Position numbers and translations under genes: made by a program
The notes under the pieces: generated by a model
The model's database searches: none
Told to the model about the DNA's origin: nothing
What the model saw: only the letters and a program-made list of their open reading frames with translations
In this document: positions 1 through 7,411 of the stretch, in pieces
How positions within the stretch are numbered: the stretch's first letter is position 1
How the letters are laid out: each line of letters opens with the position of its first letter
Source of the DNA: Mucilaginibacter xinganensis
Lineage (GTDB): Bacteria > Bacteroidota > Bacteroidia > Sphingobacteriales > Sphingobacteriaceae
Direction of reading: 5' to 3'
Assembly: GCA_026225055.1 (NCBI GenBank)
Contig: JAMFSA010000180.1
Coordinates: forward strand, 1-55,134
Length of the DNA: 55,134 bases

Positions 1-293
1 CAAAGAAGGTAAGAGCAGGCAAAAGAACTTACTTTTTTGATGTAAAGGCAACACGATCAAATGATTATTATGTTACTATTACTGAGAGTAAAAAACGTTT
101 AGAAGACGGGGTCTTTATCAAACATAAGATCTTTTTGTACAAAGAAGATTTTGAAAAATTCGCAGAAGGTTTGAAAGAAACCATTGACTATATAAAAGAT
201 AATCAAGAAGTTGTTGAAAAACGGTACGAGTTTAGCGAAACCCCTGAAGTGGCAAAAGCCGCTGCAGATGACGATTTCTCCTTTGATATTTAA
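1..293 (+). CDS. DUF3276 (PUR-alpha-like) protein, C-terminal part
   Basis: The open frame runs off the left edge and ends at TAA 291-293, giving about 96 residues in frame 3. The readable part begins KKVRAGKRTYFFDVKAT and goes on through YYVTITESKKR and a region with HKIFLYKEDFEKF, ending in an acidic tail DDDFSFDI. This matches the small Bacteroidota DUF3276 family, whose fold resembles PUR-alpha nucleic-acid-binding repeats. Binding of single-stranded DNA or RNA is family knowledge and not shown here. The start codon is outside the window. It converges on mgtE, with a palindromic terminator between them. Confidence 0.8.
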   Translation, partial: KKVRAGKRTYFFDVKATRSNDYYVTITESKKRLEDGVFIKHKIFLYKEDFEKFAEGLKETIDYIKDNQEVVEKRYEFSETPEVAKAAADDDFSFDI

Positions 294-331
294 CAAGACC
301 AACCAACTAAAAACTTTATTATAATTATTGC

Positions 332-357
332 AAAAACCTGCCATGGCAGGTTTTTTT
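332..357. terminator. Bidirectional Rho-independent terminator
   Basis: AAACCTGCC meets GGCAGGTTT in a near loop-less palindrome with an A-run on the left and a run of seven T on the right. It lies between the convergent DUF3276 and mgtE genes and can end transcripts from both. Confidence 0.75.
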
Positions 358-373
358 AGTTTATAGGGCTCTA

Positions 374-1747
374 TTATTTATGCAATATGCCATGCATAAC
401 AATAATAGCTACATTAAAATATATAATTAACCCGGTAACATCAACCAGCGTTGCCACAAATGGTGCCGATGAAGTTGCAGGATCAAGCTTTAATCGTTTC
501 ATAAGCAATGGCAGCATGGAACCGGTAAGTGATCCCCATAATACTATTCCTATTAACGAGAAACCAACTGTAAACGCTATCAGAAGCCAATGAGCCCCAT
601 AAATCGTACTGAATGTACTCCAAACCACAATACGTAAAAAGCCGATAACACCAAGCGTTATACCCAGCATTAAACCCGAGAGTATTTCGCGGCGCATTAC
701 ACGCCACCAGTCGGCAATGGTAACTTCTCCTAACGCCATTGCTTGTATAATTAACGTTGATGCCTGCGAACCACTATTCCCTCCGCTCGACATGATCAGC
801 GGAATAAAAAAAGTAAGCTGTATCACTATCGCTATCTCATCGTTAAAATACTGCATGGCAGTTGAAGTAAGCATCTCACTTAAAAAAAGTATCACCAGCC
901 AACCCACACGCTTTTTTACCAGTTTAAACAAGTTAATATCCAGGTATGGCTCATCCAGCGCTTCGGTACCGCCTATTTTCTGAATATCTTCCGTATATTC
1001 TTCATTAGCTATCCACAATATATCATCAACCGTAACTATGCCCAATAACACATTATCAGCATCAGTAACCGGCAGCGCGGTGCGGTTATTCATCCTGAAA
1101 ACGTTTATCGCTTCCTCCTGCGGATCATTGGCGCTCAGTGCTATCAGGCGGCCATCCATCAGGTCGCTGATCTTTGTTTCGGGTTTAACCAGCAAAATTT
1201 CGCGGATACGGATATCATCCAGCAAAACACCGTTCTCATCAGTTACATAAAGAACATCTATCGTTTCGGAGTTTTTTCCATACCGGCGGATATGCGAGAG
1301 TACACGCGTAACATCCCATGTTTTTTTGACCTGGATGTAATCAGGTGTCATTAAGCGGCCTACGCTATCCTCTTTATAACCAAGCAGCGATAACGCCTCT
1401 TTCCTATCATCGGGCGACAGGTGCAAGATCAGCGCTTTAACCGCTTCGCCATGCAGCTCACTAAATAAAGAGGTACGGTCATCAGGCGGCAGCCCGTTAA
1501 TGATCTGCGAAACCTTTTCGCCTGAAATATTTTTTATAATGCGCTCCTGTGTAGGAAAATCAAGGATTCGGAACACGTTAACCGCGCGGTTAACCGAAAG
1601 TGTATCAATAAATTTGGGGCCATGTTCAGGAAGCTCGTCTATCAGTTCTTCAACATCTGATATATTTAGGTTGTTAAGGTATTCCCGAAGCTTTCTATCA
1701 TTATTTTGCTCCAGCAACAGGGTTATTTGTTCAACCATTTCTTCCAT
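374..1747 (-). CDS. mgtE: Magnesium transporter MgtE
   Basis: 457 aa, the usual MgtE length. An N-terminal cytosolic superhelical domain (about 1-130, with LPPDDRTSLFSEL and LSPDDRKEAL repeats) is followed by two CBS domains (about 135-255; VGRLMTPDYI, TALPVTDADN) and five membrane helices (about 280-457) containing the conserved SGGNSGSQAS segment of the pore. MgtE is a homodimeric Mg2+ channel gated by Mg2+ binding to the N and CBS domains. The start at 1747 follows an unusually good Shine-Dalgarno (AAAGGAGGAA) at about 6 nt spacing, rare in this window. It is a single gene divergent from ychF. Confidence 0.96.
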   Translation of the reverse strand: MEEMVEQITLLLEQNNDRKLREYLNNLNISDVEELIDELPEHGPKFIDTLSVNRAVNVFRILDFPTQERIIKNISGEKVSQIINGLPPDDRTSLFSELHGEAVKALILHLSPDDRKEALSLLGYKEDSVGRLMTPDYIQVKKTWDVTRVLSHIRRYGKNSETIDVLYVTDENGVLLDDIRIREILLVKPETKISDLMDGRLIALSANDPQEEAINVFRMNNRTALPVTDADNVLLGIVTVDDILWIANEEYTEDIQKIGGTEALDEPYLDINLFKLVKKRVGWLVILFLSEMLTSTAMQYFNDEIAIVIQLTFFIPLIMSSGGNSGSQASTLIIQAMALGEVTIADWWRVMRREILSGLMLGITLGVIGFLRIVVWSTFSTIYGAHWLLIAFTVGFSLIGIVLWGSLTGSMLPLLMKRLKLDPATSSAPFVATLVDVTGLIIYFNVAIIVMHGILHK

Positions 1748-1849
1748 AAAAATTCCTCCTTTTACATATTTTGAAACGCCAATTTACCTAACAATTAGCG
1801 TGGGCAAAAGTCGGTTTAATTTTTCAAATTATTAGGCGATTTTTTCTGC

Positions 1850-1857
1850 TATCTTTG
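1850..1857 (+). promoter_or_regulatory. Bacteroidota -7 promoter element for ychF
   Basis: TATCTTTG matches TAnnTTTG exactly. No clear TTTG -33 element is seen. Transcription would start near 1864, giving an approximately 100-nt leader made mostly of the repeat at 1877-1957. Confidence 0.5.
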
Positions 1858-1876
1858 CGCCTTTTGGTGAAAGAAC

Positions 1877-1957
1877 CAAGAGTTAAGAATCAAGAGTCAG
1901 GACGATACGCCTGATTTTCTTTTTAACTCTTGATTCCTGACTCTTAACTCTTGATTC
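1877..1957. repeat. Heptamer-built inverted repeat in the ychF leader
   Basis: The left arm reads AAGAGTT-AAGAATC-AAGAGTC-AGG (1878-1901). The right arm is AACTCTT-GATTCCT-GACTCTT-AACTCTT-GATTC (1925-1957). These are 7-nt units of the form RAYTCYT in opposite orientation. The arms pair over at least ten consecutive bases (AAGAGTCAGG with CCTGACTCTT) and in other registers because the units are interchangeable. The array ends 8 nt before the ychF ATG. Confidence 0.7.
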
Positions 1958-1965
1958 ATAATAAT

Positions 1966-3069
1966 ATGGGACTACAATGTGGTATAGTAGGTTTGCCTAA
2001 CGTGGGTAAATCAACACTTTTTAACAGCTTATCAAACGCTAAAGCACAGGCGGCCAACTTTCCGTTTTGCACCATAGAACCAAATGTGGGTGTAATTACC
2101 GTGCCTGATGAGCGCCTTACAAAATTAACTGAGATAGTAAATCCCAAAAGCATTGTACCCAATGTTATTGAGATTGTTGATATAGCCGGCCTTGTTAAAG
2201 GTGCCAGTAAAGGTGAAGGCTTGGGTAACCAGTTTTTAGCCAATATACGTTCAACCAATGCTATCATCCACGTTCTGCGTTGTTTTGATAATGACAATGT
2301 GATACACGTTGATGGCTCGGTTGACCCTATCCGTGATAAAGAGATCATTGATACTGAATTACAGTTAAAGGATCTTGATTCGATAGAAAAAAAAATACAG
2401 AAAGTTGAAAAAGCTGCAAAAGTTGGCAACGATAAGGAAGCTAAGAAAACTTACGATGTTTTAACCATCTATAAAAATCATTTATTAGCTGGTAAATCTG
2501 CCCGTACTGCACCGGTTGAAGAAGAAGATAAGGAACAAATTGCTGATATATGGCTGCTTACCGCAAAACCGGTAATGTATGTTTGCAATGTTGAAGAAAG
2601 CGCTGTTAATACAGGTAATGCTTATGTTGATAAAGTAAAAGAAGCCGTTAAAGACGAAAACGCACAGGTATTGATCATCTCTGCCCAAATTGAGGCTGAA
2701 ATAGCTGAGCTGGAATCATACGAAGAACGCCAGATGTTTTTGGATGATATGGGGCTTGCTGAATCAGGCGTAAACAAGCTGATAAAATCGGCCTATAAAT
2801 TATTAAACCTGGCTACCTACTTTACTGCGGGTGTACAGGAAGTACGCGCATGGACCATCACCAAAGGCTTTACAGCCCCACAGGCTGCAGGCGTTATACA
2901 CACCGACTTTGAAAAAGGATTCATTCGTGCTGAAGTTATTAAATACGAGGATTTTGTAAAGTTTAACGGCGTTGAAACTGTAATTAAAGAAAACGGAAAA
3001 CTGAGCGTTGAAGGCAAAACCTATATAGTTGAAGATGGCGATATAATGCACTTCAGGTTTAACGTATAA
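1966..3069 (+). CDS. ychF: Ribosome-binding ATPase YchF (OLA1 family)
   Basis: 367 aa from ATG 1966 (MGLQCGIVGLPNVGKS), close to the usual 363. A longer TTG start at 1951 would read through the repeat and is rejected. The P-loop is GLPNVGKST at about 8-16. The G2/G3 region is FPFCTIEPNVG and DIAGLVKGASKGEGLG. A central coiled coil (about 130-195) and a C-terminal TGS domain (GVQEVRAWTITKGFTAPQAAG onward) complete the family layout. YchF prefers ATP over GTP, binds ribosomes and takes part in stress responses. There is no Shine-Dalgarno; the upstream region is the heptamer repeat. It is monocistronic and converges on a sensor kinase gene. Confidence 0.97.
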   Translation: MGLQCGIVGLPNVGKSTLFNSLSNAKAQAANFPFCTIEPNVGVITVPDERLTKLTEIVNPKSIVPNVIEIVDIAGLVKGASKGEGLGNQFLANIRSTNAIIHVLRCFDNDNVIHVDGSVDPIRDKEIIDTELQLKDLDSIEKKIQKVEKAAKVGNDKEAKKTYDVLTIYKNHLLAGKSARTAPVEEEDKEQIADIWLLTAKPVMYVCNVEESAVNTGNAYVDKVKEAVKDENAQVLIISAQIEAEIAELESYEERQMFLDDMGLAESGVNKLIKSAYKLLNLATYFTAGVQEVRAWTITKGFTAPQAAGVIHTDFEKGFIRAEVIKYEDFVKFNGVETVIKENGKLSVEGKTYIVEDGDIMHFRFNV

Positions 3070-3079
3070 TTTTTGTTAT

Positions 3080-3146
3080 AGAATTAAGAGTCAGGAATCA
3101 AGATTAAACGGATTAACCTCCTTCTTGATTCCTGACTCTTAATTCT
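3080..3146. repeat. Second heptamer inverted repeat, 24-bp perfect stem
   Basis: Bases 3080-3103 are exactly complementary to 3123-3146, with a 19-nt loop. The arms consist of the same units as the repeat upstream of ychF (AAGAGTC, AGGAATC and their complements). It lies between convergent ychF and the sensor kinase gene, so it may stop transcription from both sides, though no T-run follows. Confidence 0.75.
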
Positions 3147-3151
3147 TATCT

Positions 3152-5200
3152 CTATACTAGCGGTAATGAAAAATAGAACGTTGCTCCTTTACCCGGTTTG
3201 CTTTTAAACCATATTTTACCGCCTTGTTCCTCTATTATCTGCCGGGAGATAAATAATCCCAACCCAAAGGTTTCTTCGCCGGCAGTTCCCGTCCTTTTAG
3301 TTTCTGTTGATAGCTGAAATATTTTATCCTGAAATTCAGCAGGTATGCCAATACCCTGGTCTTTTACACTCACTATCACTTCCTTATCAGTACATTTCCA
3401 GTCTAAATTTATTATCGTTTGCTCGGCACTGAATTTAATGGAGTTCACGATCAGGTTATTAATAACCCTCCATATGCTGTTCTTGTCGATATGTACCAGG
3501 CAGCTTTGCATATTTCCTATAATTATGCGTTGCTTTTTTTCTTCGGCCCTGTATTGTAACAGCGAAATGCTTTCCTGCAATAATTCCCGCAGATCCGTTG
3601 TAACTTTACCATCACCAACCGGGTCATTAGTGGTTTTGGCTGCAAGCAAGTCATGAATGAGCAGATTCATCTTTTTGCTTGATACTTTTATTATTTCCAG
3701 CATTTCCAGGTCATCTTCTGTACGCCCTTCATCGCTGGTCATGATTGCGCTTACACTATAAATAGCAGTTAAAGGGTTTTTAAGGTCATGTACTACCATA
3801 CCTAATAATTGCGCATTGTCCTGGTTGCTTTTTTCCAGTGCGTCAAGTGTCATCTTTAATTGCTTATTGTATAAGGTTGTTTGGTGCACGTTAGCTTTTT
3901 CCTGTCGGGAACTTTTAAGCAACAGATAAATAAGCAAAACACCTAACAGGCATATCACTATTACCCCACACAAAAAAAAATCCTTTCGCTGATCCTTCTT
4001 TTTCAGGTCATTCAAATCATACTGCCGTTTAAGCAACTCAAATTGTTTACTAAAATCGGTCGACATCAGGCCTTTATTTTCAGTTTCAAGCTTGTTTACT
4101 TGTGCTATGTATTGCTGCAAAAGTACGTTAGCCTTCGCTGTATTTCCGATAGCGTCCGCGTAATTAGCATTAAGCAGGAGTAGTTGAAGCTTGTATTGCG
4201 CTGTAAGCAGTGTATCGCTACCAGTGTTTATCCGTTTCAGCAATTGGCCGCCCTGGCTTACCCGGTTGGTTTTTAAATACAGCTCAACCAATTTCATGTT
4301 AGTAACCAATGCATCTCCTGCATCATATTGTTTTTGGCTGTTAATGGCTATCCCCTGTTTAAACATATCCTCAGCCAACGCGAGTTTACCCTGTTTAAAA
4401 TAAACAGTTCCCTGGTTACCCAATACCACGCCGCGTGCCTCATCAATATTCTTTTTCTCTATCGAATCCTTTGGGCGGGCAGCATTTAATAATTCTAATG
4501 CCTGCTTATAATAATACATGGCGCTGTCCAGCTTTCCTGCGTTGCTGTAACTTAACGCTATATTATCCAAACTGCCTTGTAAATTGCCAACCTGATCAAC
4601 AATATGGCCGCAATTCTGCAAAGCGGAAATTGATCTTTTATGCCATGCCGCCGCATCCAGAAAACGCCCCATGCCATAACTGATATCCGCGAGCCGCTTA
4701 TTAAAATTAAAAAAGAACAGAGGATGATCGCATTCGTTCTCAGAGGGGAGAATGCTTGTTTTACCTTCATAAAATTCAAGGTATGCCTCATTAAAACGCT
4801 TTAATTTAAAAAGAACATCTCCTTTATCAAGATGTGCCTCCGCGTAAAGCACATTATATTCTTTTTCGGCCGAGTGTGGTTGTAAAATATTTAACGCGCT
4901 ATCAGCAAATAATAATGCTTTGGGGTAATTTCCCTGTGTAAAATAAAAACTCTGCTTAAAACTGTATTTTGAGTACAGGTCACCTACGCCCGGTTTAGGG
5001 ATCTTCGAGAATTCCGTATCAAAATAGGCAATACTCCCCGAGAGATCAGTCTTACACAATTCATCAACACGCGCAATAATGGCATTTAGCTGATCAGGAT
5101 GATCAGTATTTTTAACGGCAAAAAAATTGCATGAACACAGTGGTACTATGAGTAGCAGAAAGATTAACTGCCCTATTTTTTTAGGGCCGGGTATTAACAT
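3152..5200 (-). CDS. TPR-sensor histidine kinase with lipoprotein signal
   Basis: 682 aa. The N-terminus has a type II signal with lipobox LCSC (Cys24). Residues about 40-400 are TPR-like helices (for example ALSYSNAGKLDSAMYYYKQAL and YLKTNRVSQGGQLL), expected to be periplasmic. One membrane helix lies at about 408-430. A HisKA domain has the phosphoacceptor in VVHDLKNPLTAI (His471). The HATPase_c domain has NNLIVNSIKF (N box), DQGIGIP (G1) and FGLGLFISRQ (G2). No receiver domain and no adjacent cognate regulator are present, although a LytTR pair follows 150 bp away on the same strand. The signal sensed is unknown. The combination of a lipid anchor and a separate membrane helix is unusual if the Cys is really processed. 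Confidence 0.9.
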   Translation of the reverse strand: MLIPGPKKIGQLIFLLLIVPLCSCNFFAVKNTDHPDQLNAIIARVDELCKTDLSGSIAYFDTEFSKIPKPGVGDLYSKYSFKQSFYFTQGNYPKALLFADSALNILQPHSAEKEYNVLYAEAHLDKGDVLFKLKRFNEAYLEFYEGKTSILPSENECDHPLFFFNFNKRLADISYGMGRFLDAAAWHKRSISALQNCGHIVDQVGNLQGSLDNIALSYSNAGKLDSAMYYYKQALELLNAARPKDSIEKKNIDEARGVVLGNQGTVYFKQGKLALAEDMFKQGIAINSQKQYDAGDALVTNMKLVELYLKTNRVSQGGQLLKRINTGSDTLLTAQYKLQLLLLNANYADAIGNTAKANVLLQQYIAQVNKLETENKGLMSTDFSKQFELLKRQYDLNDLKKKDQRKDFFLCGVIVICLLGVLLIYLLLKSSRQEKANVHQTTLYNKQLKMTLDALEKSNQDNAQLLGMVVHDLKNPLTAIYSVSAIMTSDEGRTEDDLEMLEIIKVSSKKMNLLIHDLLAAKTTNDPVGDGKVTTDLRELLQESISLLQYRAEEKKQRIIIGNMQSCLVHIDKNSIWRVINNLIVNSIKFSAEQTIINLDWKCTDKEVIVSVKDQGIGIPAEFQDKIFQLSTETKRTGTAGEETFGLGLFISRQIIEEQGGKIWFKSKPGKGATFYFSLPLV

Positions 5201-5349
5201 ATAATTGCCTCCATCAAACAGCTGGTTGCCATAGGCTTTTTAAGCTCACTTAATCGGTTAATATAAAGAAAATCTGTGACTAAGATCGGTAAATACTTTT
5301 ACGTATTGAGCAACAGGATAGTTTCCTATTAATTACAAACATGTACTGC

Positions 5350-6087
5350 TTATTTTTTATCCCACAACCTTTTGGTAACAACTTGTGCTATAACCTGTTC
5401 GCGGTAATTTCTACTTATAGGGATGCGATTATTCTGAATAAATATTTCATTACCCTCTATCCCTTCTATTTTATTTATAGCGACAATATAGGATTTATGC
5501 ACCCGTATAAATAACCTCGATGCGAAATTTTCTTCCAGACTTTTTAGGGATAACATGGTGATATATTTACCTTTTAGTGTATAAATATTTACATAATTCT
5601 GCATACCCTCTACATAAAGAATATCCTCAATCGGAATCTTTTCATATTTGTTACCGCATTTAATAAAGAAGTAGTCAGCGTCCTGTGCTGCCCTATCCGT
5701 GGCAGTTAAAGTACTTTTATTTAATAACCGGTGGTAATCCCGAGCTTTGCTAGCTGCTTTAAAAAAGCGCTCGAAAGTAATGGGTTTAAGCAGGTAATCA
5801 AGCACATTTAACTGAAAACCTTCAAGCGCGTAGGTTGGGTAAGCTGTTGTTATAACCACCATTGGCGGTTGCTGCATAATCTTTAAAAAATCAATTCCAT
5901 TCATTTTCGGCATCTGGATATCCAGGAAAATCAAGTCAACTGGATAGCGGTCCAGCAGCTGTAAAAGCTCAAGCGGGTTTTCGCAGGTACCGTTCAGTTG
6001 CAGAAAATCCACTTCTCTTACATAACTGGCTAACCCCTCCCTTGCCAAGGGTTCATCATCTATTATAACGCAGCTTATTTTATTCAT
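5350..6087 (-). CDS. LytTR-family response regulator
   Basis: 245 aa. Receiver domain (about 4-115) with acidic pocket DDE at 10-12, phosphoacceptor Asp56 in LIFLDIQMP, and a conserved Lys in LLKPI. A LytTR DNA-binding domain (about 140-240) contains FFIKCGNKYEKI, YVEGMQNYV and FIRVHKSYIVAINKI. The gene overlaps the upstream sensor kinase by 4 nt, so the two are a cognate pair. LytTR regulators bind direct repeats near promoters. The divergent TonB-dependent receptor at 7412 is the nearest candidate target (inference). Confidence 0.94.
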   Translation of the reverse strand: MNKISCVIIDDEPLAREGLASYVREVDFLQLNGTCENPLELLQLLDRYPVDLIFLDIQMPKMNGIDFLKIMQQPPMVVITTAYPTYALEGFQLNVLDYLLKPITFERFFKAASKARDYHRLLNKSTLTATDRAAQDADYFFIKCGNKYEKIPIEDILYVEGMQNYVNIYTLKGKYITMLSLKSLEENFASRLFIRVHKSYIVAINKIEGIEGNEIFIQNNRIPISRNYREQVIAQVVTKRLWDKK

Positions 6088-7190
6088 GCCATTAATTCAA
6101 ATGAAGGGTTAAGCTCCAGCTCAGATAACATTAGCCTAAACTTTACTGCAAAGCTGCCGGTATTTTGGGTTATAGTTAATTCATACTGGCCGGGATAAAG
6201 CAGCTCCAGCCTGCGCCTCACATTTTTTAGGCCAATGCCTCCATAATTGATCACTTCCCGCAATTCTTCGTCCGAGGTACTGTTATCTACATCCATATCC
6301 AACTGGAGCCCGTTCAACCTGATATTAATACTGATCCAGTTGCGGCGGTCGCTTTGCCTTGATACATGTTTAAAGGCATTCTCAACAAAGGTCATTAATA
6401 TAAATGGTGCTATACCCAGCTGAGCTATCGGCCCCGGGTCTATGTCCAGTACAACTTTAAGGTCATGGTGTTGGCGGAGCTTTTCTAATCCGATGAAGTT
6501 TTCCAGGTAATCCAATTCTTTACTTAAAGGGATTTGCCGGTCATTACATTCATAAAGCTGGTGCCTCAGCAGTTCTGAAAATTTTGCAAGCGACTCGGAA
6601 GCCATATCCGGATTTTTATGGATCAGAAAAAAAATGGAATTAATGCTATTGAACAAAAAATGCGGGTTAAACTGATATTTCAGGAACTTAAGTTCGGTTT
6701 CGAGTTTCTCTTTTTCCAATAGCTGTTGCCGGCGTGTTGTTTGCAGCCAGTTTTTGGTAAGCTTAATACTCATGGCCAGTGTCATACTTGCCAGGGTAGA
6801 TGGTACCGCCTCGCCCAGGCAATTATATAAACCGCCATATGCCTGGATAACGCTTTTATGAACAAGAAAAGCGCTGAGGTAATATCCCGGTGTTATTAGC
6901 AAAGAGGTAATAGCAACCGTAAGCAAAAACAAACTGATATATACCACGAACCTGCTTTTCTCGAGATAGCGCGGAATGAGAAAGTATAGGTTAAAGTATA
7001 CTGCGATAGCCTGGAATATCACATAAAAGGAAAATTTCACCAGCATTGGCGTAAAAAGAAGATAGGAAGCGGCTTTAAACGGATTGCCTATGGCCACCGA
7101 CCACCATACAAAATGATATACGCACCAAAAAGGGATATGGTACAGTTTGTACCTGATCAGCCAGTTGGTGTCAGTTTTTTTGATGGGCAT
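6084..7190 (-). CDS. LytS-like sensor histidine kinase
   Basis: 368 aa. Four hydrophobic segments lie in the first ~145 residues. They are followed by a short coiled coil (RRQQLLEKEKLETELKFLK) and the His_kinase domain with QFNPHFLFNSINSI (phosphoacceptor His177). A HATPase domain follows with PFILMTFVENAFKHV and GIGLKNVRRRLELLY. It belongs to the LytS/YehU type that works with LytTR regulators; the partner gene overlaps its 3' end by 4 nt. The ligand is unknown. The start at 7190 is 221 bp from the divergent receptor gene, leaving room for a shared control region. Confidence 0.93.
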   Translation of the reverse strand: MPIKKTDTNWLIRYKLYHIPFWCVYHFVWWSVAIGNPFKAASYLLFTPMLVKFSFYVIFQAIAVYFNLYFLIPRYLEKSRFVVYISLFLLTVAITSLLITPGYYLSAFLVHKSVIQAYGGLYNCLGEAVPSTLASMTLAMSIKLTKNWLQTTRRQQLLEKEKLETELKFLKYQFNPHFLFNSINSIFFLIHKNPDMASESLAKFSELLRHQLYECNDRQIPLSKELDYLENFIGLEKLRQHHDLKVVLDIDPGPIAQLGIAPFILMTFVENAFKHVSRQSDRRNWISINIRLNGLQLDMDVDNSTSDEELREVINYGGIGLKNVRRRLELLYPGQYELTITQNTGSFAVKFRLMLSELELNPSFELMA

Positions 7191-7411
7191 AGATAAAGGT
7201 ACGTGAATTGGATGAATAGCACATATTCAATTAATGAACTGCTGCTACTAATTGACCAAATGCATTAATGAGGTGATGACAGGTAAATACAAACATTAAA
7301 ACAGCATTTTCTGTACCGAAATGCAACTCAGCAGTTATATATGACCGGTAGTCAATCTATTTTCCACAGGCTGCATGTTTGATTTTTCTTTGAGGGAACA
7401 ACCACCAAAAC

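Noticed and set aside
1951..1965. TTG start adding five residues to YchF
   Set aside because: It lies inside the heptamer repeat, and the family starts at the MGLQCGIVG-type N-terminus from ATG 1966.
1956..2429. 157-aa minus-strand ORF within ychF
   Set aside because: Shadow of a strongly conserved gene on the other strand.
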